From Rhodopseudomonas sp. BR0M22 (lineage in GTDB: Bacteria; Pseudomonadota; Alphaproteobacteria; Rhizobiales; Xanthobacteraceae), in NCBI RefSeq assembly GCF_010907035.1, contig NZ_QUMK01000052.1:1-40667 (forward strand): DNA of 40,667 nucleotides, written 5' to 3'. The translations under genes were made by a program, and so were the position numbers. Positions 16,202 to 25,224 of this stretch are shown piece after piece. Each line of letters begins with the position of its first letter. Position 1 is the stretch's first letter. The notes beneath the pieces were generated by a model. The model was not told the DNA's origin. It saw only the letters and a program-made list of their open reading frames with translations, and searched no databases.

Positions 16202-16275
16202 TCTGTTTGCCATGATCCGGCCGCCGCGAACTGTCCCGGCACGAGACAGCGGCGCACCTGCTATCAACTTTTCGT

Positions 16276-16467
16276 TCATGATCTGAATATGCGATCCGCA
16301 GCTTCCCGGGTCGCGCGCTTCATCGTCAGCGCGGTCTCGAGCCGGGCGATTTCGGCCTTCAGCAGCGCGATCCGCCCGTCGAGTTCTTCGACCGACAACA
16401 GCGACAAATCCTGCCCAATGTCGTGGCTGGTCCTGATCCTCGGCTTTTCGTCGTCCTCGATCGCCAT
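16276..16467 (-). CDS. DUF1192 family protein
   Basis: This 63-residue protein starts MAIEDDEKPRI, has the conserved DUF1192 core LSVEELDGRIALLKAEIARLE (about 24-44), which should be a short coiled coil, and a basic end. The family is small, restricted mainly to Alphaproteobacteria, and without assigned function. It is divergently placed to the quinone oxidoreductase gene, a linkage often seen in this group. AGGGACAAG upstream of the ATG is an adequate ribosome site. Confidence 0.88.
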   Translation of the reverse strand: MAIEDDEKPRIRTSHDIGQDLSLLSVEELDGRIALLKAEIARLETALTMKRATREAADRIFRS

Positions 16468-16580
16468 CTTGTCCCTCGCCCGTTCGTGATCCGCTGCGGT
16501 TGCCAGCCGGCCTCCGGCTGTCTAATCACAGCCTGCTTAGCCAGATGACACCCACCCGCCTCGCCAGCCAAGGAAAAACC

Positions 16581-17579
16581 ATGGAACCGATCCCTTCGCA
16601 AATGACCGTGGTCGGGATCAGCAAGCCCGGCGGCCCTGAGGTCCTTCTGCCCGAGACGCGCGCTGTGCCGCAGCCGAGTCCGGGCGAAATCCTGGTCAAG
16701 GTCGCAGCCGCAGGCGTCAATCGTCCCGATGTGGCACAGCGCTCCGGCAGCTACCCGCCGCCGCCCGGCGCAAGCGACCTGCCGGGACTGGAAATCGCCG
16801 GTGAGGTGGTGGCGCTCGGCGACGGCGCCAGCCGGCACAAGATCGGCGACAAGGTGATGTCGCTGGTGGCCGGCGGCGGCTATGCGGAATACTGCATCGC
16901 CCAGGACGCGCAGGCGATGCGGGTGCCGGCAGCGTTTTCGATGATCGAAGCCGGCGCCACGGCGGAGACGCTGATGACGGTGTGGCACAACGTGTTCGAG
17001 CGCGGCGGCTTGCAACCCGGCGAAACGCTGCTGGTGCACGGCGGCTCGTCGGGGATCGGTACGATGGCGATCCAACTCGCGGTTGCGCTCGGATCGAAAG
17101 TGATCACCACCGTCGGCTCGCAGGACAAGGCCGACGCCTGCGTCAAGCTCGGCGCCAGCCGCGCCATCAACTACAAAACCGAGGACTTCGTCGCCGCAAC
17201 GAAGGAAGCGACCGACGGCAAAGGCGTCGACGTGATCCTCGACATGGTCGGCGGCGATTACATCGAACGCAACTACGACGCCGCCGCAATGGACGGCCGT
17301 ATCGTTCAGATCGCGTTTCTGGGCGGCGCCAAGGCCAACGTCAACTTCGTCAAGCTGATGACCAAGCGTCTGCATCACACCGGCTCGACGCTGCGGCCGC
17401 GCTCCAACGCCGACAAGGCCGCCATGGTCGCGGCGATCGAAGCCAAGGTGCGACCACTGCTCGAGCAAGGCCGGATCAAGCCGCTGATCGACGGCACCTT
17501 CGCGCTACGCGACGCTGCCGATGCCCATCGGCGAATGGAAACCAGCCAACATATTGGCAAAATTGTGTTGACCGTGTGA
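16581..17579 (+). CDS. PIG3-type NAD(P)H:quinone oxidoreductase
   Basis: This 332-residue zinc-free medium-chain dehydrogenase is of the quinone oxidoreductase/PIG3 type, which reduces quinones with NADPH. The catalytic fold opens with GVNRPDVAQRSGSYPPPPG (about residues 51-69), a family hallmark, and the NADPH-binding motif HGGSSGIGTMAIQLA follows near residue 153. The zinc ligands of alcohol dehydrogenases are absent. The start at 16581 has AAGGAA upstream; an in-frame start at 16500 would add 27 atypical residues. It is a monomeric cytosolic enzyme class. A detoxification role fits with WrbA elsewhere in the window, but this is inference. Confidence 0.9.
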   Translation: MEPIPSQMTVVGISKPGGPEVLLPETRAVPQPSPGEILVKVAAAGVNRPDVAQRSGSYPPPPGASDLPGLEIAGEVVALGDGASRHKIGDKVMSLVAGGGYAEYCIAQDAQAMRVPAAFSMIEAGATAETLMTVWHNVFERGGLQPGETLLVHGGSSGIGTMAIQLAVALGSKVITTVGSQDKADACVKLGASRAINYKTEDFVAATKEATDGKGVDVILDMVGGDYIERNYDAAAMDGRIVQIAFLGGAKANVNFVKLMTKRLHHTGSTLRPRSNADKAAMVAAIEAKVRPLLEQGRIKPLIDGTFALRDAADAHRRMETSQHIGKIVLTV

Positions 17580-17700
17580 GTAGGACAACTCCCGGGCTCG
17601 CTGTAAAATCTATGTTTCCACTCGCTTTTATGTCATCTATCGGTTGCTCACGGTGCGCGGGGCCGCGCCGTTCGCCCCGGTGTGAACGCGGAGAACCGAC

Positions 17701-20580
17701 TTGCGTCTGATCAGATGCCTCGCGCTGCTGGCGCTTGGCGTGATGATGGTTGCGGCAGCTCCGCAGGCTCACGCCCTCGATGCCGTCAGCGTTCGAAGTG
17801 ACGCGCCGGCGATCGACCTCACCGGTGTGCTCGAGCATCTGCACAGCGACAACGACCGGATTCAGATTTCCACCGCGCCCGGCAACGACGGCATCGTCCG
17901 CCGCGTCGAGGTGCGTGCCCGCGAGGGCGGCCAGAACTGGGTGGTGTTCGCGCTCGCCAACAACTCCGACGATCAGCTCGATCGTCTGATCGTGGCGCCG
18001 CATTACCGCATGGTCGGCTCGGGGCTGCTGTGGCCGGATCTCGGCATGTCGCGGATCGCGACCATCACGCCGTCGACCGGCGATCGCCCCGAGCGACAGG
18101 AGGGGCCGACCGCCGACATCTTCCGTGTCACGCTCGACCCTGGCTCGGTGATCACCTTCGTGGCCGAATTGCGGACCGACAAGCTACCACAGCTCTATCT
18201 GTGGGAGCCGGAAGCCTACAAGGACAAGGTCAACTCGTTCACGCTGTACCAGGGCATCGTGATCGGCATCTCCGGCCTGCTGGCGCTGGTGCTGACGATC
18301 CTGTTCGTGGTCAAGGGCAGCATCATGTTTCCGGCCGCCGCCGCGCTGGCCTGGGCGGTGCTGGTCTATATCGGCATCGATTTCGGTTTTTGGGGCAAGG
18401 TGCTGGACATGTCGTCCGGTGCCGAACGTATCTGGCGCGCCTCCGGCGAGGCGATCCTCGCCGCGACTCTGCTCGTCTTCCTGTTCGCCTATCTCAATCT
18501 CAGTCGCTGGCACGTCCGCTATTCGCACATCACCTTCGGCTGGCTGGTCTTTCTCGGATCGCTGGTCGCCTTGGCGCTGTTCGATCCCGCGGTCGCGTCC
18601 GGCATCGCGCGAATTTCGCTGGTGCTGATCGCCTTCGCGGGCTTCGCGTTGATCGTCTATCTGTCGACCCACGGCTTCGACCGCGCGGTGCTGCTGATCC
18701 CGACCTGGTTCCTGCTGGTGGTCTGGGTGGTCGCTTCGGGCATGGCGGTCGCCGGCGCCGTCACCAACGACATCGTCGGCCCGGCGCTGCTCGGCGGCCT
18801 GGTGCTGATCGTGATGCTGATCGGCTTCACCGTGATGCAGCACGCGTTCGCCGGCGGCGGCGCCGCCGGTGGCGTGATCTCCGACGTCGAGCGCCGGGCG
18901 CTGGCGCTGATCGGGTCGGGCGACCTGATTTGGGATTGGGACGTCTCGGCCGACAAGGTGTTCACCAGCCCCGAGACCGAAGCGCTGCTCGGCCTCAAGC
19001 GCGGTGCGCTGGAAGGCTCGGCGGCGAGCTGGCTCGAAGTGCTGCACCCGCTCGATCAGGACCGCTTCCGCGCCGCGCTCGACTCGGTGCTCGACCAGCG
19101 CCGCGGCCGGCTGACCCAGGATTTCCGGCTGCGGACCCCGGACGGTCACTTCATGTGGTTCTCACTGAAGGCCCGCCCGGTGGTCGGCACCGACGGCGAG
19201 GTCACCCGCGTTGTCGGTACGCTGACTGACGTCACCGAGATCAAGAACGCCGAAGAGCGGATGCTGCACGACAGCGTGCACGACAACCTCACCGGCCTGC
19301 CCAACCGCAAACTGTTCCTCGACCGGCTCGGCGCGGTGGCGAATTTCGCCAAGACGATGCCGAACCTGCGTCCGACCCTGATGGTGATCGACCTCGACCG
19401 CTTCAAACAGGTCAACGACTCGGTCGGGATCGCGGTCGGCGACTCCATTCTGCTGACGCTCGCCCGCCGGCTGAGCCGCATCCTCAAGTCGCAGGATACA
19501 TTGGCGCGAATTGCCGGCGATCAATTCGGGCTGATCCTGCTGTCGGAGCAGGATCCGGCCAAGATCACCGCCTTCGCCGAGACCATCCGCAAGACCATCA
19601 AGGCGCCGATCGCGTTCAACGACCGCGAGATCTTCCTCACCGCCTCGATCGGCCTCGCGCTCTCCGATCCGCAGACCCAGCTGTCCGACGAGATCATCAA
19701 GGACGCCGAGCTGGCGATGTATCACTCCAAGCGGATCGGCGGCGACCGCATCGACGTCTACAAGCCGGCGATGCGGGCGCGGAAGTCGGACCGCCTGACG
19801 CTGGAATCCGAGCTGCGCCGCGCCATCGAGCGCAGGGAAATCACCATCCTGTATCAGCCGATCGTGCGGCTGGAAGATCGTTCGATCGCCGGCTTCGAGG
19901 CGCTGGCGCGCTGGGATCACCCCAAGCTCGGCCGGATGTCGCCGAGCGAGTTCATCTCGATCGCCGAGGAAATCGGGTTGATCGTTGAACTCGGTACCTT
20001 CGTGCTCGACCAGACCGCCAAGCAGCTTTCGATCTGGCAGCGCGCGATGCGCGCCCGCGAACCGCTGTTCGCCTCCGTCAACGTGTCGTCGCGGCAGCTG
20101 CTGCGCCACGATCTGCTGCACGACATCCGCACCGTGATGTCACGGTCCTCGGTCGCGCGCGGTACGCTGAAGCTCGAACTCACCGAGTCGCTGGTGATGG
20201 AGAATCCCGAGCACGCCGCGCAGATGCTGCAGCGGATTCGCGAGCTCGGCGTCGGGATGTCGCTCGACGATTTCGGCACCGGGCATTCATCGCTGAGCTA
20301 TCTGCAGCGCTTCCCGTTCGACACCATCAAGATCGACCAGTCGTTCGTCCGCACCACCAGCCGCGGCACCCGCCCGGTGATCCTGAAGTCGATCATCGCG
20401 CTGGCGCACGACCTCGGCATGGACGTGGTGGCCGAAGGCGCCGAGACGGATTCGGACGCGGTGGAGCTGTACCAGCTCGGCTGCGAATACGCCCAGGGCT
20501 TCGCCCTTGGCGAACCGATGGATGCGGATGCGGCGATGAAGCTGCTGACCGAAGAGCAGCGCCTGGCCGCGGCGAGCTGA
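17701..20580 (+). CDS. Membrane sensor with PAS, degenerate GGDEF and intact EAL domains
   Basis: The 959-residue protein has a signal peptide (1-26, cut near AHA), an extracytoplasmic sensor region to about 180, some seven membrane helices (about 185-390), a PAS domain (about 400-520), GGDEF (about 525-690) and EAL (about 700-950). The GGDEF site reads A605-G-D-Q608-F, losing the first Gly and the metal-binding Glu, so cyclase activity is doubtful. The EAL site is intact: E733-A-L, DDFGTG from 856, NVSSRQL, LELTES, KIDQSFV and EGAET. It is therefore probably a c-di-GMP phosphodiesterase tuned by an outside signal through the 7TM and PAS parts. The TTG start at 17701 follows GGAG at good spacing and is needed for the signal peptide. 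Confidence 0.9.
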   Translation: MRLIRCLALLALGVMMVAAAPQAHALDAVSVRSDAPAIDLTGVLEHLHSDNDRIQISTAPGNDGIVRRVEVRAREGGQNWVVFALANNSDDQLDRLIVAPHYRMVGSGLLWPDLGMSRIATITPSTGDRPERQEGPTADIFRVTLDPGSVITFVAELRTDKLPQLYLWEPEAYKDKVNSFTLYQGIVIGISGLLALVLTILFVVKGSIMFPAAAALAWAVLVYIGIDFGFWGKVLDMSSGAERIWRASGEAILAATLLVFLFAYLNLSRWHVRYSHITFGWLVFLGSLVALALFDPAVASGIARISLVLIAFAGFALIVYLSTHGFDRAVLLIPTWFLLVVWVVASGMAVAGAVTNDIVGPALLGGLVLIVMLIGFTVMQHAFAGGGAAGGVISDVERRALALIGSGDLIWDWDVSADKVFTSPETEALLGLKRGALEGSAASWLEVLHPLDQDRFRAALDSVLDQRRGRLTQDFRLRTPDGHFMWFSLKARPVVGTDGEVTRVVGTLTDVTEIKNAEERMLHDSVHDNLTGLPNRKLFLDRLGAVANFAKTMPNLRPTLMVIDLDRFKQVNDSVGIAVGDSILLTLARRLSRILKSQDTLARIAGDQFGLILLSEQDPAKITAFAETIRKTIKAPIAFNDREIFLTASIGLALSDPQTQLSDEIIKDAELAMYHSKRIGGDRIDVYKPAMRARKSDRLTLESELRRAIERREITILYQPIVRLEDRSIAGFEALARWDHPKLGRMSPSEFISIAEEIGLIVELGTFVLDQTAKQLSIWQRAMRAREPLFASVNVSSRQLLRHDLLHDIRTVMSRSSVARGTLKLELTESLVMENPEHAAQMLQRIRELGVGMSLDDFGTGHSSLSYLQRFPFDTIKIDQSFVRTTSRGTRPVILKSIIALAHDLGMDVVAEGAETDSDAVELYQLGCEYAQGFALGEPMDADAAMKLLTEEQRLAAAS

Positions 20581-20601
20581 GAGCGGCATAGCCAAACACA
20601 G

Positions 20602-20704
20602 CGTCATTGCCGGGCTTGACCCGGCAATCCATCATCCTTCGCAAAGAGTCTTCAAAGTGCGCGCGACACGCGCAATGGATGCGCGGGTCAAGCCCGCGCA
20701 TGAC
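20602..20704. repeat. Palindromic intergenic repeat (CGTCAT/ATGAC family)
   Basis: It runs from CGTCATTGCCGGGCTTGACCCGGCAATCCATC to GATGCGCGGGTCAAGCCCGCGCATGAC. Each half is itself a hairpin (TTGCCGGG/CCCGGCAA and ATGCGCGGG/CCCGCGCAT), and the halves are paired as an inverted dimer. It lies between the convergent GGDEF-EAL and YqgE genes and is the cleanest copy with the element at 24180. Confidence 0.82.
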
Positions 20705-20760
20705 AGCCGATTGTGCGGGATGCGGAGTCGTTCCGTGGGCGATGACGCGGAGGCGTTGCC

Positions 20761-21414
20761 TTACGCGTGCCCCGCCTCGGCGGACAGCATCCCCGGCTCG
20801 ATGCCGAGCTTGTGCAAGGCGCGGTCGTATTTGTCTTCGATGTCGTCGCCGAAAACCAAATCCGCGTCCGCTGCGCAATGCAGCCAGCCGTTCTCCTGAA
20901 TCTCGTTTTCGAGCTGGCCGGGCGCCCAGCCGGCATAGCCGAGCGCCAGGATGGCGTGCTTCGGACCGGTGCCGCCGGCGATCGCCTTGAGGATGTCCAC
21001 GGTGGCGGTCAGACAAATGCCGTCATCGATCGGCAAGGTGGCGTCCTTGATGAAGAAGTCACTCGAATGAAGCACGAAACCGCGGCCGGTCTCGACCGGC
21101 CCGCCCCTCAGCACCTTCATGGATTCGGCATGGTCGGGAAGCTGAATTTGTTCGGCCTTTTCGACGATGTCGAGCTGAACCAGCAGCTCCGGAAAGTCGA
21201 TACTGCCGGCGGGCCGGTTGACGATGATTCCCATGGCCCCCTCTGACGAATGCGCGCAAATGTAGATGACCGAGCGCGCAAACCGCTCGTCTTCCATCAC
21301 CGGCATCGCGATCAGGAGCTGGCCGTCCAAATAGCTCGGCCCATCGCCGCGCGCCTTGGCGGCGCGAGACTTCTTCGCTGCGCCGGACTTCGGCCTTTTG
21401 GATTCAGTCTCCAT
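20761..21414 (-). CDS. YqgE/AlgH family protein (UPF0301)
   Basis: This 217-residue protein has a basic, lysine-rich N-terminal tail ([20 protein letters not shown]) of about 30 residues before the conserved YqgE fold. That fold begins [22 protein letters not shown], followed by [14 protein letters not shown] and [15 protein letters not shown]. The ATG at 21414 has GAGGAT upstream; the frame is open to 21468. AlgH was first implicated in alginate regulation, but the molecular role of the family is unknown. It is a soluble cytoplasmic protein, transcribed divergently from the DsbD-like gene. Confidence 0.9.
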   Translation of the reverse strand: METESKRPKSGAAKKSRAAKARGDGPSYLDGQLLIAMPVMEDERFARSVIYICAHSSEGAMGIIVNRPAGSIDFPELLVQLDIVEKAEQIQLPDHAESMKVLRGGPVETGRGFVLHSSDFFIKDATLPIDDGICLTATVDILKAIAGGTGPKHAILALGYAGWAPGQLENEIQENGWLHCAADADLVFGDDIEDKYDRALHKLGIEPGMLSAEAGHA

Positions 21415-21548
21415 CAGGGGATCCTCGCGTTGCACCATCATCCTGATATTGGGTGCCGATCCTGTCAATCAATCTCGATCCGGCAAACGGCCGCGATTTC
21501 ACCGCCAATTCAGTGGCTCCGAAGCCGCCAAAACTCTAGATACGTCAA

Positions 21549-22385
21549 ATGATCGCAATCGTTCCGTCCCGTGCCACCGTGTTCGCTGCCGCTGCGCTGC
21601 TTGCGGCTTCTACGTGCGGCGCACGCGCCGACGACGTATCCCCGTGGGTCAGCGAGCAGTATTCCGCAGTTCGGCTGCTCGCCGGGTCGCGCAGCGGCGC
21701 GGTGCTACTAGGTGGTATCGCCTTCCAGTTGCAGCCCGGCTGGAAAACGTACTGGCGCACCCCGGGCGATTCCGGGGTGCCGCCGCGGTTCGATTTCTCC
21801 AAGTCGGAGAACGTCGAGAGCGTCACGATCCTGTGGCCTGCGCCGCAGGCGTTTCCGGATGGCGCCGGCGGCACGTCGCTGGGCTACAAGGGACAGGTGG
21901 TTTTACCGCTGCGCATTGTGACCAAACATGCCGACAAGCCGGTGACATTGCGTGCGACCGTGGACTACGCGGTCTGCGACAAGCTGTGTATTCCGGTTCA
22001 GGCGACGCCCGAACTGTCCTTCGCCAGCGTCGCATCGACCCAGGACGGTGCGCTGGCGAGCGCACTCGACTCGGTGCCGGTGCCCGCCAATGTCGGCGAC
22101 GCCAATCCGGTGGCGATCCGAGACGTGGCGCGCAAGGGCGACAAGGATGTCGAGGTCGATGTCGTCGCACCGCCCAAGGCCAAGATCAGCCTGTTCGTGG
22201 AAGGACCGACTCCCGAATGGGCGCTGCCGGTGCCGAAGGAGATCAAAGGCGCGCCGCCCGGCATGCGCCGCTTCAGCTTCGCGCTCGACGGCCTCCCGCC
22301 CGGAGCGCAAGCCTCGGGTGCCGCGCTGAAATTCACGCTCGTCGGCCCGGAACGAGCCTACGAGATCAACACCACGCTCGAATGA
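21549..22385 (+). CDS. Secreted protein with DsbD N-terminal-like domain
   Basis: The 278-residue product has a signal peptide (about 1-27, ending ARA) and a mature part resembling the periplasmic alpha domain of DsbD. The features are FQLQPGWKTYWRTPGDSGVPP, a repeated family motif, and DYAVCDKLCIPV, whose C-x3-C pair (near residues 143 and 147) matches the redox cysteines of DsbD-alpha. The membrane and thioredoxin-like domains of full DsbD are missing and are not encoded next door. It may therefore receive electrons from another transporter such as CcdA/ScsB, or serve metal or thiol homeostasis. The gene stands alone. Confidence 0.82.
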   Translation: MIAIVPSRATVFAAAALLAASTCGARADDVSPWVSEQYSAVRLLAGSRSGAVLLGGIAFQLQPGWKTYWRTPGDSGVPPRFDFSKSENVESVTILWPAPQAFPDGAGGTSLGYKGQVVLPLRIVTKHADKPVTLRATVDYAVCDKLCIPVQATPELSFASVASTQDGALASALDSVPVPANVGDANPVAIRDVARKGDKDVEVDVVAPPKAKISLFVEGPTPEWALPVPKEIKGAPPGMRRFSFALDGLPPGAQASGAALKFTLVGPERAYEINTTLE

Positions 22386-22400
22386 GGCAGACGGGCGGCA

Positions 22401-23324
22401 TCAGTCCGCGCCGTGCCGCCTGCGTCCCAAACGGCCGAGCCGATCGGCGAGGAATTCCGACAGCACCTCGACCCGCGCCGGCCGCGGACCGCCGGGCGGT
22501 GTGACCAGATGCACCGCGCCTTCGCGCTGGTGCCAGCCCTGCAGAATCACTTCGACCTCGCCGGCCGCAATCGCGTCGCCGACGATGAACTCCGGCAGAT
22601 CCGCAATCCCGAGCCCGGCGATCACCGACGGCAGCAGCGCTTCGCCGTTGTTGACGCGGAGCGGACCGGCCAGCCGCACCGCCACCTGCTCCCCGGCGTC
22701 GTTGCTGTAATGCCAAGTATTCGGTGTCGACAGATAGGCGTAGCCGAGGCAGCGATGCTCGGCCAGATGCATTGGATGCGTCGGCCGGCCGTGCGCTTCC
22801 AGGTAGGCGCGCGATGCCACGGTGTAGCGCGGCATCGCGCACAGCCGGCGCGCCACCAGCGACGAATCCGGCAACGATGCGATCCGCACGCCGGCGTCGA
22901 AGCCGTCGCCGATCAGATCGACCATCGCATCCGACAAATGCAGATCGATCGACACGTCCGGATAGGCGAGCAGAAACTCGGGCAACAGCGGCGCGATGAT
23001 TTTGACGCCGAACGTCATCGGCACCGCCAGCCGGACCAAGCCGCGCGGCGCGGCCGACTGCGCCAGCGCCTCAGCCTCGGCGGCCTCGCCATCCGCCAGC
23101 AGTTGCGCGGCGCGTTCGGCCAGTCGATGCCCGGCATCGGTCAGCGCCAGCCGTCGCGAGGTGCGATTGAACAGCCGCGCGCCCAGCCGCTTCTCCAGCC
23201 GGGTCACCGCCTTCGACACCGTCGCCTTCGACAGCCGGAGTTCAGCGGCGACCGCCGCGAACGAGCGCAGCTCCACCACCTTCGCGAAGATCGCCAGCGC
23301 TTCGAAGTCCGGCAATTGCGGCAT
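22401..23324 (-). CDS. LysR-family transcriptional regulator
   Basis: This 307-residue protein has an N-terminal winged helix-turn-helix (residues 7-65): FAAVAAELRLSKATVSKAVTRLEKRLGARLFNRTSRRLALTDAG is the standard LysR recognition unit. A type 2 periplasmic-binding-like effector domain follows. It is transcribed away from the pirin gene, and the 130-bp gap carries a GAAAC-N5-GTTTC dyad suited to LysR binding. LysR genes divergent to pirin and quinone reductase genes usually control them, so the effector is probably a quinone or aromatic compound. This last step is inference. Confidence 0.92.
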   Translation of the reverse strand: MPQLPDFEALAIFAKVVELRSFAAVAAELRLSKATVSKAVTRLEKRLGARLFNRTSRRLALTDAGHRLAERAAQLLADGEAAEAEALAQSAAPRGLVRLAVPMTFGVKIIAPLLPEFLLAYPDVSIDLHLSDAMVDLIGDGFDAGVRIASLPDSSLVARRLCAMPRYTVASRAYLEAHGRPTHPMHLAEHRCLGYAYLSTPNTWHYSNDAGEQVAVRLAGPLRVNNGEALLPSVIAGLGIADLPEFIVGDAIAAGEVEVILQGWHQREGAVHLVTPPGGPRPARVEVLSEFLADRLGRLGRRRHGAD

Positions 23325-23345
23325 GGTGGCTCCAGGTCATTTTTG

Positions 23346-23360
23346 GAAACAATGAGTTTC
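23346..23360. promoter_or_regulatory. LysR-type dyad between the regulator and pirin genes
   Basis: GAAAC-AATGA-GTTTC is a perfect 15-bp inverted repeat, 21 bp upstream of the LysR start and 95 bp upstream of the pirin start. The flanking sequence is AT-rich. LysR activators commonly bind such interrupted dyads near their own promoter. Confidence 0.55.
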
Positions 23361-23454
23361 AATCATTTCTATTTATGAACCAAGAGCGGATCCCTATTCA
23401 AGAGCCAACGCAAGTCACTGGCGCCAACCCGGCGCCCGACAACAGGAGGCTTCA

Positions 23455-24153
23455 ATGATTGAACTCCGTCCCTTCGACCGTCTCGGCGGCGCCGACCATG
23501 GCTGGCTCAAGGCCCGTCACCACTTCTCGTTCGCCAACTACTACGACCCCAACAATATGGGCCACGGCGCCTTGCGGGTCTGGAACGACGACGAAATCGC
23601 GCCCGACACCGGCTTTCCGCCGCATCCGCATCGCGACATGGAGATCATCACCTATGTGCGCGACGGCGCCATCACCCATCAGGACTCGCTCGGCAACAAG
23701 GGCCGCACCGAGGCCGGCGACGTTCAGGTGATGAGCGCGGGCTCGGGCGTCCGGCACTCCGAGTACAATCTCGAACCGGAGACCACCCGTATCTTCCAGA
23801 TCTGGATCGAGCCGACGCAGAGCGGCGGCCAGCCGACCTGGGGCTCCAAGCCGTTTCCGAAGGCCGATCGCTCCGGCAAGCTCGTCACCATCGCCTCGGG
23901 CATCAAGGGCGACGCCGACGCCCTGCCGATCCGCGCCGACGCGCGGGTGCTGGCGACGACGCTGAAGGCCGGCGAGACCGCCACCTACGACGCCGAGAAG
24001 GCGCGGCACCTCTATCTGGTGCCGGCCGCCGGCAGCGTCGAAGTCAACGGCGTCCGCGTCAACGCCCGCGACGGCGCCGCGATCCACGGCGAGACCAAGC
24101 TCACCATCACGGCGATCGCTGACGCCGAACTGGTGCTGGTCGACGCGGCGTGA
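23455..24153 (+). CDS. Pirin-family bicupin protein (YhhW type)
   Basis: The 232-residue protein has two cupin folds. The metal site of the N-terminal cupin reads PPHPHRDMEIITYV (about residues 57-70), with a third His in SGSGVRHSEYN (about 97-107), as in E. coli YhhW, which has quercetin-cleaving activity in vitro. The start is preceded by AGGAGG. Tandem placement before wrbA and opposite a LysR gene suggests joint induction by quinone-like compounds, although a palindromic repeat sits between pirin and wrbA and may alter their relative expression. The physiological substrate is unknown. Confidence 0.9.
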   Translation: MIELRPFDRLGGADHGWLKARHHFSFANYYDPNNMGHGALRVWNDDEIAPDTGFPPHPHRDMEIITYVRDGAITHQDSLGNKGRTEAGDVQVMSAGSGVRHSEYNLEPETTRIFQIWIEPTQSGGQPTWGSKPFPKADRSGKLVTIASGIKGDADALPIRADARVLATTLKAGETATYDAEKARHLYLVPAAGSVEVNGVRVNARDGAAIHGETKLTITAIADAELVLVDAA

Positions 24154-24179
24154 GGCCACTGCCTCGCGTAACCAACGAC

Positions 24180-24270
24180 CGTCATGCGCGGGCTTGACCC
24201 GCGCATCCAGCCTTCTTCGCGAGAGCCTTGACGAAGTGGATGGATGGCCGGGTCGAGCCCGGCCATGACG
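24180..24270. repeat. Palindromic intergenic repeat (CGTCAT/ATGACG family)
   Basis: CGTCATGCGCGGGCTTGACCCGCGCATCCA at the left is mirrored by TGGATGGCCGGGTCGAGCCCGGCCATGACG at the right, with about 30 bp of variable centre. It is inserted between the pirin and wrbA genes, which share orientation. Confidence 0.85.
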
Positions 24271-24325
24271 GCTGACTAACAACGCAATCACTCCCCACCC
24301 CATCACCCACCAAACGGAGACTCCC

Positions 24326-24925
24326 ATGGCGAAGGTTCTGGTTCTTTACTACTCGGCTTACGGTCACATCGAAGCGATGGCCAACGCGGTCGCCGAGGGC
24401 GCGCGGGAGGCCGGCGCACAGGTCGACATCAAGCGCGTGCCCGAGCTGGTGCCGCCGGAGGTCGCCAAGGCGTCTCACTACAAGCTCGATCAGGCCGCGC
24501 CGGTCGCAACCATCGAAGATCTCGCCAATTACGACGCCGTCGTCATCGGTACCGGCACGCGGTTCGGCCGGATGGCGTCGCAGATGTCGAACTTCCTGGA
24601 TCAGGCCGGCGGCCTGTGGGCGCGCGGCGCGCTGAACGGCAAGGTCGGCGGCGCCTTCACCTCGACCGCGACCCAGCACGGCGGCCAGGAGACCACGCTG
24701 TTCTCGATTATCACCAACCTGTTGCATTTCGGCATGGTGGTGGTCGGCCTCAACTACGGCTTCGGCGACCAGATGCGGCTCGACCAGGTCACCGGCGGCG
24801 CGCCCTATGGCGCCACCACGATCACCGGCGGCGACGGCTCGCGCCAGCCGAGCGAAACCGAACTCGCGGGCGCCCGCTATCAGGGCAAGACCATCGCCGA
24901 AACCGCGATCAAGCTGCACGGCTGA
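24326..24925 (+). CDS. wrbA: WrbA-type NAD(P)H:quinone oxidoreductase
   Basis: This 199-residue flavodoxin-fold protein carries all WrbA hallmarks: the FMN-binding loop [12 protein letters not shown] (9-20), [17 protein letters not shown] (76-92), [12 protein letters not shown] and [10 protein letters not shown], and the C-terminal [12 protein letters not shown]. WrbA reduces quinones by two electrons, avoiding semiquinone radicals. The start has GGAG 8 bp upstream. It follows pirin on the same strand and is probably in the same stress response. Confidence 0.95.
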   Translation: MAKVLVLYYSAYGHIEAMANAVAEGAREAGAQVDIKRVPELVPPEVAKASHYKLDQAAPVATIEDLANYDAVVIGTGTRFGRMASQMSNFLDQAGGLWARGALNGKVGGAFTSTATQHGGQETTLFSIITNLLHFGMVVVGLNYGFGDQMRLDQVTGGAPYGATTITGGDGSRQPSETELAGARYQGKTIAETAIKLHG

Positions 24926-25074
24926 TCGGCAGCGGCGGGGCGCTCACAAGCGCCCCGCCCGTCCCGGCCAGACTTAATGCAGATGCATCTATCGCATGCC
25001 TGCTGCGCTGCAGCGGGACTACTGCGTCCGCTGCTTCGGCACCATCTCCACATTGCTAGCGGGGAGACGACAAC

Positions 25075-25224
25075 ATGCTCGAGATGGTTTTCATGCTTCA
25101 ATTGGCGCGCAGCCCGCTGCAGGCGATGGCCAAGCGGTTAGTTTGCAAGAGCCTCAGTCTCGCGACCTATGGCAAGCGGCAGTGCCGAAGCTGCACCGGC
25201 GCCACCCCGCCGGACGCGGAGTGA
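25075..25224 (+). CDS. Possible small protein (49 residues)
   Basis: An ATG with an unusually good ribosome site (GGGGAG, 8 bp upstream) opens a 49-codon frame beginning MLEMVFMLQLARSPLQAMAK. It contains three cysteines (CRSC plus one earlier) and is basic overall. Codon third positions are less GC-biased than in the large genes, and I recognise no family, so it may be a real small gene or chance. It lies in the otherwise empty 590 bp between wrbA and the molybdenum enzyme operon. The rest of that stretch contains only a palindromic repeat. Confidence 0.35.
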   Translation: MLEMVFMLQLARSPLQAMAKRLVCKSLSLATYGKRQCRSCTGATPPDAE

